A stretch of DNA of 64,000 bases from Tsukamurella ocularis. Its GTDB lineage: Bacteria > Actinomycetota > Actinomycetes > Mycobacteriales > Mycobacteriaceae. Made by a program: the position numbers and the translations under genes. The stretch is from the NCBI RefSeq assembly GCF_024807615.1, contig NZ_JANUCJ010000004.1:186001-250000 (forward strand), in the 5' to 3' direction. The notes below the pieces were generated by a model. The model was not told the DNA's origin. It saw only the letters and a program-made list of their open reading frames with translations, and ran no database searches. Below, piece by piece: positions 52,629 through 62,967 of this stretch. The number at the start of each line of letters is the position of its first letter. Positions within the stretch are counted from its first letter, which is position 1.

Positions 52629-53648
52629 CTACTGCGCGACGTACGACGGCTCGCTGCGGAATCGCGAGGTCCGGCCGTGGATACCCAGCACGCGCCACAG
52701 GACGCGGGAGACCGGATTCATCAGGTCCGTGCGCTCCGCGAGCAGGCGGACGTCGCCGAAGATCTCCTGACGCATGGCCTTCGACTCGGGCGAGCGCCAG
52801 AAGATGTCCTTCTTGACGGAGCGCGGGATGTCGAAGGTCTCCCAGAACTGCTTCGGCGGGACCATGATCGCGCCCAGCAGGATGCGCATGACCAGTGGCA
52901 TCGCCAGCGATAGCAGGAAGCGGGGGATCGGGCCGCGGGTCGGCACCTTGTGCTCGAGCAACTGGTGCGCGAACGAGATGTGGCGGGCCTCCTCGGCCAC
53001 GTGGATCTGCATCACCGAGGTCATCGCCGGGTGCTGCGTGTCGGCCGAGCGCAGGAACTGCTTCTGCAGGTGGTCGATCGGCTCCTCGCCGGCGAGCACG
53101 CCCATGTAGAAGATGTTCGGGAAGGTGGTGGCCGCCAGCGGGATGATCGGCGACAGGCGGCGGAACCACCAGGCGCCGCCGGGAACGTCCATGCCCACGC
53201 GGTTGACGAACTCCTGGAACATCAGCGTGTGCTGGCACTCCTCCTTCGCCTCGTGGGTGGCGTAGCGGAACTCGGGGGAGTTGTTCGGCTGCACGGCGGT
53301 GTACTGCATGATGCCGCGGATCAGGATCGACTCGAACTGCAGGCCGACCTTGGCGACGTTGGCCTGGCGCCACATACCGATCTCGATCTGCTTGGCCAGC
53401 GGCTGCTCCTGATACCAGGGGTGGCGGCCGATCGGGTCGAAGCGCGGGTTGCAGACCCAGCGCGGATCGTCGGGGACGATCGCGAGCTCGGGCGAGTCCC
53501 AGTCGATGTCGATGTAGGGGTCGAAGTTGCGGCGCACCGACGCCTCCGACAGGTCGTTCAGCGTCTGCTCGTACTCGGCCTGGCCGGGGAACGCGCGGCC
53601 ACGCATGCGCGCCATATGGGTCACTCGGGGCATGTTCAGCAGGGCCAT
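52629..53648 (-). CDS. AurF-like diiron oxygenase
   Basis: A 339-residue ferritin-like diiron protein. Metal ligand motifs are E106 (FESIL), E137-x2-H140 (EECQH) and E220-x2-H223 with H228 (EEARHISFAH), giving the carboxylate-bridged site of AurF-type N-oxygenases. Membrane-associated hydrophobic segments (about 165-185, 245-262) may bind substrate. In M. tuberculosis the same family sits beside fprB (Rv0885/Rv0886, from memory). The reaction is unknown. An upstream 20-bp palindrome suggests control. ATG start with the ribosome site AGGAAAGGATCC. Confidence 0.85.
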   Translation of the reverse strand: MALLNMPRVTHMARMRGRAFPGQAEYEQTLNDLSEASVRRNFDPYIDIDWDSPELAIVPDDPRWVCNPRFDPIGRHPWYQEQPLAKQIEIGMWRQANVAKVGLQFESILIRGIMQYTAVQPNNSPEFRYATHEAKEECQHTLMFQEFVNRVGMDVPGGAWWFRRLSPIIPLAATTFPNIFYMGVLAGEEPIDHLQKQFLRSADTQHPAMTSVMQIHVAEEARHISFAHQLLEHKVPTRGPIPRFLLSLAMPLVMRILLGAIMVPPKQFWETFDIPRSVKKDIFWRSPESKAMRQEIFGDVRLLAERTDLMNPVSRVLWRVLGIHGRTSRFRSEPSYVAQ

Positions 53649-53704
53649 GATGGATCCTTTCCTGGCACCCTCGACCGGCTCGTACCTGGTGTTTCTTCCG
53701 TGAC

Positions 53705-53724
53705 CCTGTGGGAAATCCCACAGG
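53705..53724. promoter_or_regulatory. Perfect palindrome upstream of the diiron oxygenase
   Basis: CCTGTGGGA-AA-TCCCACAGG, 9-bp arms without mismatch, lies 56 bp before the diiron oxygenase ATG. It is a strong operator candidate for an unknown regulator; no regulator gene is adjacent. Confidence 0.65.
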
Positions 53725-53948
53725 CGTCTGTGCTGGTAGAAGCCGTGTATGAGATTGAATCGTCCTCAGGCTATCACTTGAAACAAGCATGAATGAAGGC
53801 TCTTCGGTCGGCAATCTGTGAACACGTGTACACCGAGCTCTCGGCCAGCGGTTTTACCCGGCGGATGTGAGAGGCGTCACGGAGGAACGTTCGCGTTCCG
53901 GGGTGTTCTCGCGTCTGCGAGGACGCCGTGGTGGACGCATGCCGAGCA

Positions 53949-53969
53949 CCCCGTCGGGATGCGACGGGG
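53949..53969 (-). terminator. Terminator hairpin after fecB
   Basis: CCCCGTCG-GGATG-CGACGGGG is an 8-bp perfect stem on a 5-nt loop, 19 bp beyond the fecB stop on the minus strand. Confidence 0.7.
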
Positions 53970-53987
53970 GCGGGGAGGGGAGGCCGC

Positions 53988-54953
53988 CTAGGAGGAGGCC
54001 TTGATGGTGTTGCCGACGTCGTGCAGCACGATGCCGGCGGCGACGGGGCCGCCCGCCGAGAACCAGGCGGAGTCCTCGACCAGGAGCTGCCGCTTGGCAA
54101 CCACCGCGCGGAGATGCTTCCAGGGCTTCGTGGTCATCACGGCCATGCCGTGTTCGCGGCCCTTGTCGCCCTGATAGCCCACGTAGATCAGGTCGGCGTC
54201 GGCGGCGGAGACGTCGTCGCCCGACATCTCGACGGCCTCCGGCTTGCGCTGCGGCTCGGGCCGCACGACCTTGAGATCTGCGAGGACCTGCGCCGCGAGC
54301 GGCGCAGTGCCCAGCGCGAGGATCTTGTCGTCCGCGGTGAACCGGACCAGGGAGACGGTGTTGTGCACCGCGTCGATCTTCACCGACTTCTCCGCCACGT
54401 CCCGCTGGTAGCGGTCCAGGACGGCCCGCGCCTCTGTGGGCATCCGCACCGCATCGGCCAGGGCGAGGAAGCTGCGGCGCCAGTCCGCCGACGGTGCCGG
54501 GATCGTCACCGTCCGGCCCGCGCGGCGGTTCGCGTCCGTCGAGTCCGCGGTGCCGACCGCGACGTCGGCCTGCGCGCCATCGGTGAGTTTCGGGACCCTC
54601 GCGAGGGTGGCGCCCAGGTAGGACGGGACGTCCCCGCCGACGGCCTTCACCCGGTTCTGCAGGCCGAGGGCGCAGAGACCGTCGAGGAGTGCGGGGTCGG
54701 CCACCGCGATCGCAGCCGGTGCGGCGCCGCCGGCGACCGGGGCGGCGCAGGCCTCGTCGGGCTTGCGGTCGAGACCGATGATGTTCGCCGACGCGAGGCG
54801 CGTCGTGGTGGTGGAGATCGAGGCGAAGGGCTGCTGGATCGGCTCCGAACCGCCGCACGCGGTGAGCACCGAGCCGGCGACGACGGTGAGCGCGATCGCG
54901 GCGCCCGCCCTGAATGTCGCGGTGCCCGCCCTGAATGTTCCGAGCCTGTTCAC
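53988..54953 (-). CDS. fecB: Periplasmic siderophore-binding lipoprotein FecB-like
   Basis: A 321-residue class III binding protein. The lipobox LTAC with C33 follows a hydrophobic signal sequence. The mature part has two TroA-like lobes: DPALLDGLCALGLQNRVKAVGGDVPSYLG and ADLIYVGYQGDKGREHG. By position beside ctaD it matches Rv3044 fecB, linked to iron or heme uptake. The GTG at 54953 follows a GAGGACAG ribosome site. The signal peptide holds a 7-residue direct duplication (TFRAGTA/TFRAGAA). The partner permease and ATPase are not in the window. Confidence 0.8.
   Translation of the reverse strand: MNRLGTFRAGTATFRAGAAIALTVVAGSVLTACGGSEPIQQPFASISTTTTRLASANIIGLDRKPDEACAAPVAGGAAPAAIAVADPALLDGLCALGLQNRVKAVGGDVPSYLGATLARVPKLTDGAQADVAVGTADSTDANRRAGRTVTIPAPSADWRRSFLALADAVRMPTEARAVLDRYQRDVAEKSVKIDAVHNTVSLVRFTADDKILALGTAPLAAQVLADLKVVRPEPQRKPEAVEMSGDDVSAADADLIYVGYQGDKGREHGMAVMTTKPWKHLRAVVAKRQLLVEDSAWFSAGGPVAAGIVLHDVGNTIKASS
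54903..54938 (-). repeat. 21-bp duplication in the fecB signal peptide
   Basis: GCCCGCCCTGAATGT occurs at 54903-54917 and again at 54924-54938, a 21-bp period equal to seven residues. It lies before the lipobox, so it lengthens the n-region without touching the mature protein. Confidence 0.8.
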
Positions 54954-55199
54954 GGCAACTGTCCTCACCTGTAGTTCCGACCGTGCGCCACGGTAGCAGC
55001 CGAGGCCGTTCCGACCGCTTCCGTGACGCGAGTACGACGCAGAGTAGGACCGCGGGGACAAGCCCGGGTGCGAGGCGCTACGCTAACCCCACGAGGGTGG
55101 CGTCCGCCGTGAGCGAACACCACCCGGAAGACCTGATTGAAGAGGCCGTACGCCGATACCGACAGCCGCGGTACCGGGAGGCCCAGGGCAGGAGGATTT

Positions 55200-56936
55200 G
55201 TGACCGCGCAAGCGCATCGTCCGGCAGTCGAGGTGACCGCCGCACGTCCGTATCCGCAGCGGACCGGGCCCAAGGGCTCGTTCATCTACAAGCTGGTCAC
55301 GACGACCGATCACAAGACGCTGGGCATCATGTACATCGTCACGTGCTTCGCGTTCTTCCTCATCGGCGGCCTGATGGCGCTGCTGATGCGCGCCGAGCTC
55401 GCCAACCCGGGCCTCCAGTTCCTCTCCACCGAGCAGTTCAACCAGCTGTTCACCATGCACGGCACCGTGATGCTGCTGTTGTACGCGACGCCGATCGTCA
55501 TCGGCTTCGCCAATTTCGTGCTGCCGCTGCAGATCGGCGCGCCCGACGTCGCCTTCCCGCGTCTGAACGCCTTCGGCTACTGGCTCTTCGTCTTCGGCGC
55601 CATCATGGTGATCGCCGGCTTCATCACTCCGGGCGGCGCGGCCGACTTCGGCTGGACCGCGTACACCCCGCTGACCGACGCCCTTCACTCGCCCGGCCCC
55701 GGCGCGGACCTGTGGATCATGGGCCTCGGCGTGGGTGGTCTCGGCACCATCCTCGGCGCCGTCAACATGGTCACCACCGTGATCTGCATGCGCGCCCCGG
55801 GCATGACGATGTTCCGCATGCCGATCTTCACCTGGAACATCCTGGTGACCTCGCTGCTGATCCTGCTGGCCTTCCCGCTGCTGACCGCCGCTCTCATGGG
55901 CCTCGAGGTCGACCGCCAGTTCGGCGCCCACATCTACGACCCCGCCAACGGCGGCGTCATCCTGTGGCAGCACCTGTTCTGGTTCTTCGGCCACCCCGAG
56001 GTCTACATCATCGCGCTGCCCTTCTTCGGCATCGTCTCGGAGATCTTCCCGGTGTTCAGCCGCAAGCCGATCTTCGGCTACAGCGGCCTGGTCCTGGCCA
56101 CGCTGGCCATCGCGGCGCTCTCGGTTGCTGTGTGGGCGCACCACATGTACGCCACCGGCGCGGTGCTGCTGCCCTTCTTCAGCTTCATGACCTTCCTGAT
56201 CGCGGTGCCAACAGGCGTGAAGTTCTTCAACTGGATCCTCACCATGTGGAGAGGTCATATAACGTTCGAGTCGCCGATGCTGTTCTCGATCGGCTTCATC
56301 GTGACCTTCCTCTTCGGTGGGCTCACCGGCGTCCTCCTCGCGTCGCCGCCGCTCGACTTCGCGGTGTCCGACACCTACTTCGTCGTCGCGCACTTCCACT
56401 ACGTGCTGTTCGGCACCATCGTGTTCGCGACCTACGCCGGTATCTACTTCTGGTTCCCGAAGATGACGGGCCGCATGCTCGACGAGAGCCTGGGTCGCTG
56501 GCACTTCTGGCTCACCTTCATCGGCTTCCACATGACCTTCCTGGTGCAGCACTGGGTCGGCGCCGAGGGCATGCCGCGTCGCTACGCGGACTACCTCGAC
56601 ACCGACGGGTTCACCACGCTGAACCAGATCTCGACGGTCGGCGCGTTCATCCTGGGCGCCTCCACGCTGCCCTTCGTGTGGAACGTCTTCAAGAGCTACC
56701 GCTACGGCGAGGTCGTCACCGTCGATGACCCGTGGGGCTTCGGCAACAGCCTCGAGTGGGCCACCAGCTGCCCGCCGCCGCGGCACAACTTCACCGAGCT
56801 TCCCCGCATCCGCTCCGAGCGCCCCGCGTTCGAGCTGCACTACCCGCACATGGTCGAGCGCATGCGCACCGAGGCCCACTCGGGTCCCGGCCTGGGCGAC
56901 AAGCACTCGCAGGAGCGTGGCGACGCCAAGGTGTGA
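55200..56936 (+). CDS. ctaD: Cytochrome c oxidase subunit I (aa3 type)
   Basis: A 578-residue core subunit with 12 membrane helices. Visible heme and copper ligands include the helix II histidine (FTMHGTVML), the [10 protein letters not shown] motif (Cu-B histidine cross-linked to tyrosine), the HH pair in WAHHMYATG and VVAHFHYVL at helix X. It reduces O2 to water as the terminal oxidase of the aerobic respiratory chain and pumps protons. The GTG at 55200 is chosen because a GGAGGA ribosome site precedes it; an upstream ATG at 55137 lacks family similarity. The other subunits are elsewhere. A terminator follows. Confidence 0.97.
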   Translation: MTAQAHRPAVEVTAARPYPQRTGPKGSFIYKLVTTTDHKTLGIMYIVTCFAFFLIGGLMALLMRAELANPGLQFLSTEQFNQLFTMHGTVMLLLYATPIVIGFANFVLPLQIGAPDVAFPRLNAFGYWLFVFGAIMVIAGFITPGGAADFGWTAYTPLTDALHSPGPGADLWIMGLGVGGLGTILGAVNMVTTVICMRAPGMTMFRMPIFTWNILVTSLLILLAFPLLTAALMGLEVDRQFGAHIYDPANGGVILWQHLFWFFGHPEVYIIALPFFGIVSEIFPVFSRKPIFGYSGLVLATLAIAALSVAVWAHHMYATGAVLLPFFSFMTFLIAVPTGVKFFNWILTMWRGHITFESPMLFSIGFIVTFLFGGLTGVLLASPPLDFAVSDTYFVVAHFHYVLFGTIVFATYAGIYFWFPKMTGRMLDESLGRWHFWLTFIGFHMTFLVQHWVGAEGMPRRYADYLDTDGFTTLNQISTVGAFILGASTLPFVWNVFKSYRYGEVVTVDDPWGFGNSLEWATSCPPPRHNFTELPRIRSERPAFELHYPHMVERMRTEAHSGPGLGDKHSQERGDAKV

Positions 56937-56955
56937 TGCTCGGCTCGTGACCTGA

Positions 56956-58254
<1,299 letters not shown>

Positions 58255-58276
58255 GACCGATCGCGAGCCGGGCCGG

Positions 58277-60421
58277 TCAGACCTGCTGGAAGGCCAGCAC
58301 CGTCGGGCCGGAGACGGTGACCTCCGCGCGCGACGGGTAGACGGTGCGGCCCGTGGGTTCGCCCGTCGGGAGCGTGCTGTCGACGATGAGCTCCCAATCG
58401 TGCGTACACGATTCGGGCCCGCCGAGAACCACGGTCGCGTCACCGCCGGCGTGCCAGATGATGAGCGCGTCCTTCTCCGCGACGGCGGCGTCGCGGCCGG
58501 GCGCACGCACGTCGGACCCGTCGACCCACGCCTGCAGTGTGCGCACCTCGGGCGACTGCCATTCCTCGCCCGGCATCTCTGCCCCGTCGGCGCCGAACCA
58601 CGCCAGGTCGGGCTCGCCGTCCCGTGTAGAGCGGCCGTCGAAGAACTCGTGCTGGCGCAGCACGGGGGCCGCGCGGCGCACGGCGGCCACCCTGGCGACG
58701 AAGGCCGTCAGGTCCGCGTCCGCGGCATCCCAGTCCACGGCGAAGGCATCGGCTGCGGGCGTGCCCTCCGGCACGCAGTAGGCGTTGTTGTTGCCGAACT
58801 GGGTGTGGCCAAGCTCGTCGCCGCCGAGCAGCATCGGCGTGCCGGTCGAGAGCAGCAACGTGGCGATCAGGGCCCGCACGTGCGCCGCCCGCGCCGCGAG
58901 GATCGCGGGATCGGTAGTGCCGCCCTCGAAGCCGTGGTTGACGGAGTGATTGTTGTCGGTGCCGTCCCGGTTCTTCTCGCCGTTGGCCTCGTTGTGCTTG
59001 CGCTCATAGCTGACCAGGTCGCGCGCGGTGAAACCGTCGTGGGCCGTGACGAAGTTGATCGACGAGAAGGGCGTGCGGCCCTGCGCGCCGAACAGATCCT
59101 GACTGCCTGAGACCCGCGAGGCCAGCGTACCGACGGTCGCGCCGCCGGCGAAGAAGTCGCGGACGGTGTCGCGGTACCGGTCGTTCCACTCGGCCCACAC
59201 CGGCGGGAAGCCTCCCACCCGGTAGCCCTCGCCGGTGGCGTCCCAGGGCTCGGCGATGAGCTTGCGGGTGCATAGGATCGGGTCCGCCGCGATGGCGGTG
59301 AGCAGCGGCGCGCGGTGGTCGAACGGGATGACCGGCCCCTGCGGCCCGGTCCCCGTCCGGCCGCGACCGAGCACGCTCGCGAGGTCGAACCGGAAGCCGT
59401 CGACGCCGAACTCGCCCGCGAAGTATCGCAGGCTGTCGAGCACCATCCGGACCGACGCCGGAGAGGCGCAGTCGACCGTGTTGCCGCAGCCGGTGTAGTC
59501 GAGGTCCTCGCCGTTCTCGAGGAGGTAGTAGCCGGGCGCGTCGAGCCCCCGCCAGGACAGCGACGGCCCCGCCACCGACTCCTCGGCGGTGTGGTTGTAG
59601 ACCACGTCCATCAGCACCTCGAGGCCGGCGGAGTGCAGCGCCGAGACCATCTCCGCGAACTCCTCGACCTCGTGGCCGGGCTGTGCCGCGTACCGCGGGT
59701 CCGGCGCGAAGTAGGCGCCCGTCGAATAGCCCCAGTGATTGCGCATGCCGCGGTCCCGGACGCCGGGCTCGGTGAGGCAGGCCTGGACTGGCAGCAGTTC
59801 GAGGGCGGTGACGCCGATGCGCCGCAGGTGCTCGATCACGGCCGGTTGGGCCAGGCCCCGGTACGTGCCGCGCAGCTCCTCGGGGATGCCCGGGTGCCGC
59901 GCGGTGTAGGAGCCGACGTGCACCTCGCAGATCACCGTCCGGTCCCACGGGACGCCCGGACCGGGCTCCGGCGCCGGGGGCGCCCCGGTGACCACGCACA
60001 GCGGGATGTCGGGCAGCGAATCCGTCTCCGACGGACCGCCGTCCGCGCCGTAGGGAAGGAGCGCGCCGCCGTCGCCGAGCGCGCCGTCGAGCCGCCGCGC
60101 GTACGGGTCGATGAGGGCCTTGCGTTCGTTGAAGCGCAGACCGTTCTCCGGCTCCCAGGGGCCTGCGGCACGCAGGCAGTACCGCGTGCCCTCGCCGATA
60201 CCGGCGACGAAGCCGTGGTGCACGCCGGCTGTCTGCGCGGGTAGCCGCAGGCGCTGCTCGCGGCGCGACCCGGTCTCGTCGGTGTCGATCAGGCACACCC
60301 AGACGTCGGTGGCGCGCGGGGCGTGCACGGCGAAGTTCACGCCGCCGGGCTGAGGGGCGGCGCCGAGGGGGTGCGCGGCGCCGGGGGTGGGGGAGCGGTG
60401 GTCTGTGGACACGGGGACCAT
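58277..60421 (-). CDS. glgX: Glycogen debranching enzyme GlgX
   Basis: A 714-residue GH13 enzyme hydrolysing alpha-1,6 branch stubs of glycogen. An N-terminal CBM48 domain (about 20-120, FAVHAPRATDVWVCLID) is followed by a TIM barrel. The nucleophile aspartate lies in DGFRFDLASVLGR, the acid glutamate in LIAEPWDAT and the transition-state aspartate in FVTAHDGFT. The start is the ATG at 60421 or the GTG at 60412. It is not part of the Rv3038c-Rv3057c order as I recall it and may be a local insertion. A palindrome abuts its start. Confidence 0.92.
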   Translation of the reverse strand: MVPVSTDHRSPTPGAAHPLGAAPQPGGVNFAVHAPRATDVWVCLIDTDETGSRREQRLRLPAQTAGVHHGFVAGIGEGTRYCLRAAGPWEPENGLRFNERKALIDPYARRLDGALGDGGALLPYGADGGPSETDSLPDIPLCVVTGAPPAPEPGPGVPWDRTVICEVHVGSYTARHPGIPEELRGTYRGLAQPAVIEHLRRIGVTALELLPVQACLTEPGVRDRGMRNHWGYSTGAYFAPDPRYAAQPGHEVEEFAEMVSALHSAGLEVLMDVVYNHTAEESVAGPSLSWRGLDAPGYYLLENGEDLDYTGCGNTVDCASPASVRMVLDSLRYFAGEFGVDGFRFDLASVLGRGRTGTGPQGPVIPFDHRAPLLTAIAADPILCTRKLIAEPWDATGEGYRVGGFPPVWAEWNDRYRDTVRDFFAGGATVGTLASRVSGSQDLFGAQGRTPFSSINFVTAHDGFTARDLVSYERKHNEANGEKNRDGTDNNHSVNHGFEGGTTDPAILAARAAHVRALIATLLLSTGTPMLLGGDELGHTQFGNNNAYCVPEGTPAADAFAVDWDAADADLTAFVARVAAVRRAAPVLRQHEFFDGRSTRDGEPDLAWFGADGAEMPGEEWQSPEVRTLQAWVDGSDVRAPGRDAAVAEKDALIIWHAGGDATVVLGGPESCTHDWELIVDSTLPTGEPTGRTVYPSRAEVTVSGPTVLAFQQV

Positions 60422-60453
60422 CCTGCCAACCGCGACCGGTCGCGTGCGGCAGG
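60422..60453. promoter_or_regulatory. Interrupted 32-bp palindrome between glgX and ABC ATPase
   Basis: Core CGCGACCGGTCGCG (60431-60444) is perfect, and outer arms CCTGCC/GGCAGG (60422-60427, 60448-60453) are symmetric about the same centre. It fills most of the 40-bp divergent gap, directly beside the glgX ATG and 8 bp before the ATPase GTG, so binding would affect both genes. Confidence 0.6.
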
Positions 60454-60461
60454 ATGGTGAT

Positions 60462-61334
60462 GTGTCCGATCCCGCCGCCGCCCCCAGCACGCCCGCCCCC
60501 GAGTCCGCCGCCGAACCCGACCAGGACCTGGTGATCGACTTCCGCGGCGTGAGCCTGCGGCGCGACAGCCGAACCCTGGTGGGCCCCATCGATTGGCGGG
60601 TCGAGCTGGACGAGCGATGGATCGTCATCGGCCCCAACGGCGCGGGCAAGACCTCGCTCATGCGGCTCGCCTCCGCGCAGGACTTCCCCAGCGCGGGCAC
60701 CGCCCACATCTTGGGAGAGGTGCTCGGCAGGACGGTGGTGCAGGACCTCACTGCGCGGATCGGCGTGTGCTCGGCGGCCCTGGCGTCGCGGGTGCCGGAC
60801 GACGAGCTGGTGACCGATCTCGTGGTCTCCGCCGGCTACGCCGTGCTCGGCCGGTGGCGCGAGCGCTACGACGAGGTCGACATCGGCCGCGCCGTCGACG
60901 TGCTCGAGTCGATGGGCGCCGAGCACCTCGCGAACCGCCGCTTCGGCACGCTCTCCGAGGGTGAGCGCAAGCGCGTTCTCATCGCCCGCGCGCTCATGAC
61001 CGACCCCGAGCTGATGCTGCTCGACGAGCCCGCCGCGGGTCTCGACCTCGGCGGCCGCGAGGAGCTGGTCGCCCGGCTCGACACCCTGGCGCAGGATCCG
61101 GACGCTCCCGCGACCGTGCTCGTGACGCATCACGTCGAGGAGGTGCCGCCGGGCTTCACTCACGCGCTGATGCTCAAAGAGGGCGGCGTCGTGGCTCAGG
61201 GCCTCATCGGCGACGTGCTCACCGCCGAGGTGCTCTCGGAGACCTTCAGCCAGCGCATCCTGCTCGACGAGGTGGACGGCCGGTTCTTCGCCCGACGGGC
61301 CTCGCGCCCCGGACGCCGGAGGCTGCAGGCATGA
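60462..61334 (+). CDS. ABC transporter ATP-binding protein (Rv3041c-like)
   Basis: A 290-residue ATPase with Walker A GPNGAGKTS, signature LSEGERKRVLIARAL, Walker B ELMLLDEPAAGLDLG and the switch histidine in VLVTHHVEEV. It has no fused membrane domain and no permease gene next to it. The long disordered N-terminus (about 25 residues) is unusual. The GTG at 60462 is the first credible start. By position it corresponds to Rv3041c, also a lone ATPase. Its stop overlaps the Nudix ATG (ATGA). Confidence 0.88.
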   Translation: MSDPAAAPSTPAPESAAEPDQDLVIDFRGVSLRRDSRTLVGPIDWRVELDERWIVIGPNGAGKTSLMRLASAQDFPSAGTAHILGEVLGRTVVQDLTARIGVCSAALASRVPDDELVTDLVVSAGYAVLGRWRERYDEVDIGRAVDVLESMGAEHLANRRFGTLSEGERKRVLIARALMTDPELMLLDEPAAGLDLGGREELVARLDTLAQDPDAPATVLVTHHVEEVPPGFTHALMLKEGGVVAQGLIGDVLTAEVLSETFSQRILLDEVDGRFFARRASRPGRRRLQA

Positions 61335-61978
61335 GCGGCGACGAGGCGGCGGAGGCACGCCGCGCGGAGGGTGCCGATCACCGGCGCGATCTGCCGGACG
61401 TGCCCATCCGGCCCGCGGCCACCGTCCTGCTGCTGCGGACGGCACCGTCGGGCCTGGAGGTGTTCGTGCAGACCCGCGCGAGCGGGATGGAGTTCGCGCC
61501 CGACGTGACGGTCTTCCCGGGCGGTGGCATCGAGCCGTCGGACGGGGACGACCTGCGGATGACTGCGGCGCGGGAGACGCACGAGGAGTGCGGTGTGCGG
61601 GTGCACCCGGACGACCTGGTGCCGCTGTCGCGGTGGGTGACCCCGCCCGGGCGGCCGCGCCGTTACGACACGATGTTCTACCTGGCCGCGCTGCCCGTGG
61701 GGCAGGAAGCGACGTGCGTGACCACCGAGGCCGTGTCGGCGGGCTGGCACGCGCCGCAGGCCGTGATCGACGCGTGGCTCGCGGGTCGCAACAAGCTCAT
61801 GGCGCCCACCTACTCCCAGCTGTTCCAGCTGCTGCCCTTCGACACTGTCGAGGACGTGCTGGGCTGGGCGGCGGAGGCGGCGGACCTGACGCCCGTCGCC
61901 ATCGTCGATGGCATGACCCGCGAGGAACGACGGTTCCCGGGCTGGGCCGAGTACGCCGCGGGCTCCACGATCTACTGA
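61331..61978 (+). CDS. Nudix hydrolase (Rv3040c-like)
   Basis: A 215-residue Nudix protein. The Nudix helix is AARETHEECGVRV with preceding GGGIEPSDGDD; the gap between the glycines and the REx2EE part is longer than the standard box, as in the RppH-unrelated NUDT8-like group. LLLRTAPSGLEVFVQTRASG opens the fold. The substrate is unknown; CoA- or nucleotide-type pyrophosphates are possible. It is translationally coupled to the ABC ATPase. Confidence 0.85.
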   Translation: MSGDEAAEARRAEGADHRRDLPDVPIRPAATVLLLRTAPSGLEVFVQTRASGMEFAPDVTVFPGGGIEPSDGDDLRMTAARETHEECGVRVHPDDLVPLSRWVTPPGRPRRYDTMFYLAALPVGQEATCVTTEAVSAGWHAPQAVIDAWLAGRNKLMAPTYSQLFQLLPFDTVEDVLGWAAEAADLTPVAIVDGMTREERRFPGWAEYAAGSTIY

Positions 61979-62053
61979 CCGCGGGGCGGTCGCCCGCTCG
62001 GATTTACGTGGACGTCCAACTAAATTTTCCGGCACCCGGTAGCCTCTGGGGTC

Positions 62054-62842
62054 ATGACTGAATTCGTGACCCTCGAGACCTCCGACGAGCACCCCGGCAT
62101 CGGCACCATCCGCCTGAACCGTCCGCCGATGAACGCCATCAACTCGCAGGTCCAGGACGAGCTCATCGCCCTCGCCGCCGAGGTGAACAAGCGCGACGAC
62201 ATCAAGGCCGTCGTCGTCTACGGCGGCCCGAAGGTGTTCGCGGCCGGCGCCGACATCAAGGAGATGCAGGCGATGGGCTACACGGACATGAGTGAGGCCA
62301 TCAAGCTGCTCCAGGGCGGCCTCTCCGCCATCGCGTCGATCACCAAGCCGACCGTCGCCGCCATCACCGGCTACGCCCTCGGCGGCGGCCTCGAGGTGGC
62401 CCTCGGCGCCGACCGCCGAATCGTCGGCGACAACGCCAAGGTGGGCGTGCCCGAGATCCTGCTCGGCGTGATCCCCGGCGGCGGCGGCACCCAACGCCTC
62501 GCCCGCCTGGTGGGCCCGGCCAAGGCCAAGGACATGGTCTTCACCGGCCGCTTCGTCGGCGCCGACGAGGCCCTGCAGATCGGACTGGTCGACGAGGTCG
62601 TCGCCCCCGACGAGGTCTACAACGCCGCCCTGACGTGGGCGAAGCAGTTCTCGGGCGCCGCCTCGCAGGCGCTGCGCGCCGCCAAGCAGGCCATCGACCA
62701 GGGCCTCGACACCGACCTGAACACCGGCCTCGCCATCGAACGGCATTTGTTCGCAGGCCTCTTCGCCACTGAGGACCGCACCATCGGTATGACCTCGTTC
62801 ATCGAGAACGGGCCGGGCAAGGCGAGGTTCGTCGGCAAGTAA
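62054..62842 (+). CDS. Enoyl-CoA hydratase/isomerase (EchA17-like)
   Basis: A 262-residue crotonase-fold enzyme. The oxyanion hole is formed by AAGADIKEM and GYALGGGLEVALGADRRIV, and the acid/base glutamate lies in the PEILLGVIPGGGGTQRLAR segment. It hydrates 2-enoyl-CoA in fatty acid degradation. It matches echA17 (Rv3039c) by position. A TAGCCT -10-like element lies 8 nt before the ATG, so the gene is probably leaderless. It is followed by a terminator. Confidence 0.93.
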   Translation: MTEFVTLETSDEHPGIGTIRLNRPPMNAINSQVQDELIALAAEVNKRDDIKAVVVYGGPKVFAAGADIKEMQAMGYTDMSEAIKLLQGGLSAIASITKPTVAAITGYALGGGLEVALGADRRIVGDNAKVGVPEILLGVIPGGGGTQRLARLVGPAKAKDMVFTGRFVGADEALQIGLVDEVVAPDEVYNAALTWAKQFSGAASQALRAAKQAIDQGLDTDLNTGLAIERHLFAGLFATEDRTIGMTSFIENGPGKARFVGK

Positions 62843-62848
62843 CCCGCC

Positions 62849-62887
62849 GCCCCGCGGGCGCCCGGTGGTCCGGGCGGCCCGCGGGGC
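62849..62887 (+). terminator. Hairpin after the enoyl-CoA hydratase
   Basis: GCCCCGCGGG (62849-62858) pairs perfectly with CCCGCGGGGC (62878-62887), and the loop contains a further GCCC/GGGC pair. It begins 6 bp after the stop. Confidence 0.75.
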
Positions 62888-62967
62888 AGAACGTGTTCCA
62901 TCACGCGGGTTGGCGGTGATCTGACCGGGCGGTAACCTGACGGGAACAATCTTCTCGAAAGGCCTTC

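Larger units (their letters stand above)
53649..53987. other. Intergenic region between diiron oxygenase and fecB genes
   Basis: A 339-bp gap. It contains a perfect 20-bp palindrome (53705-53724), an AT-rich promoter-like patch (53745-53800), an ACACGTGT palindrome near 53821, and the terminator hairpin of the fecB gene (53949-53969). Both flanking genes are on the minus strand. No gene is convincing. Confidence 0.6.
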
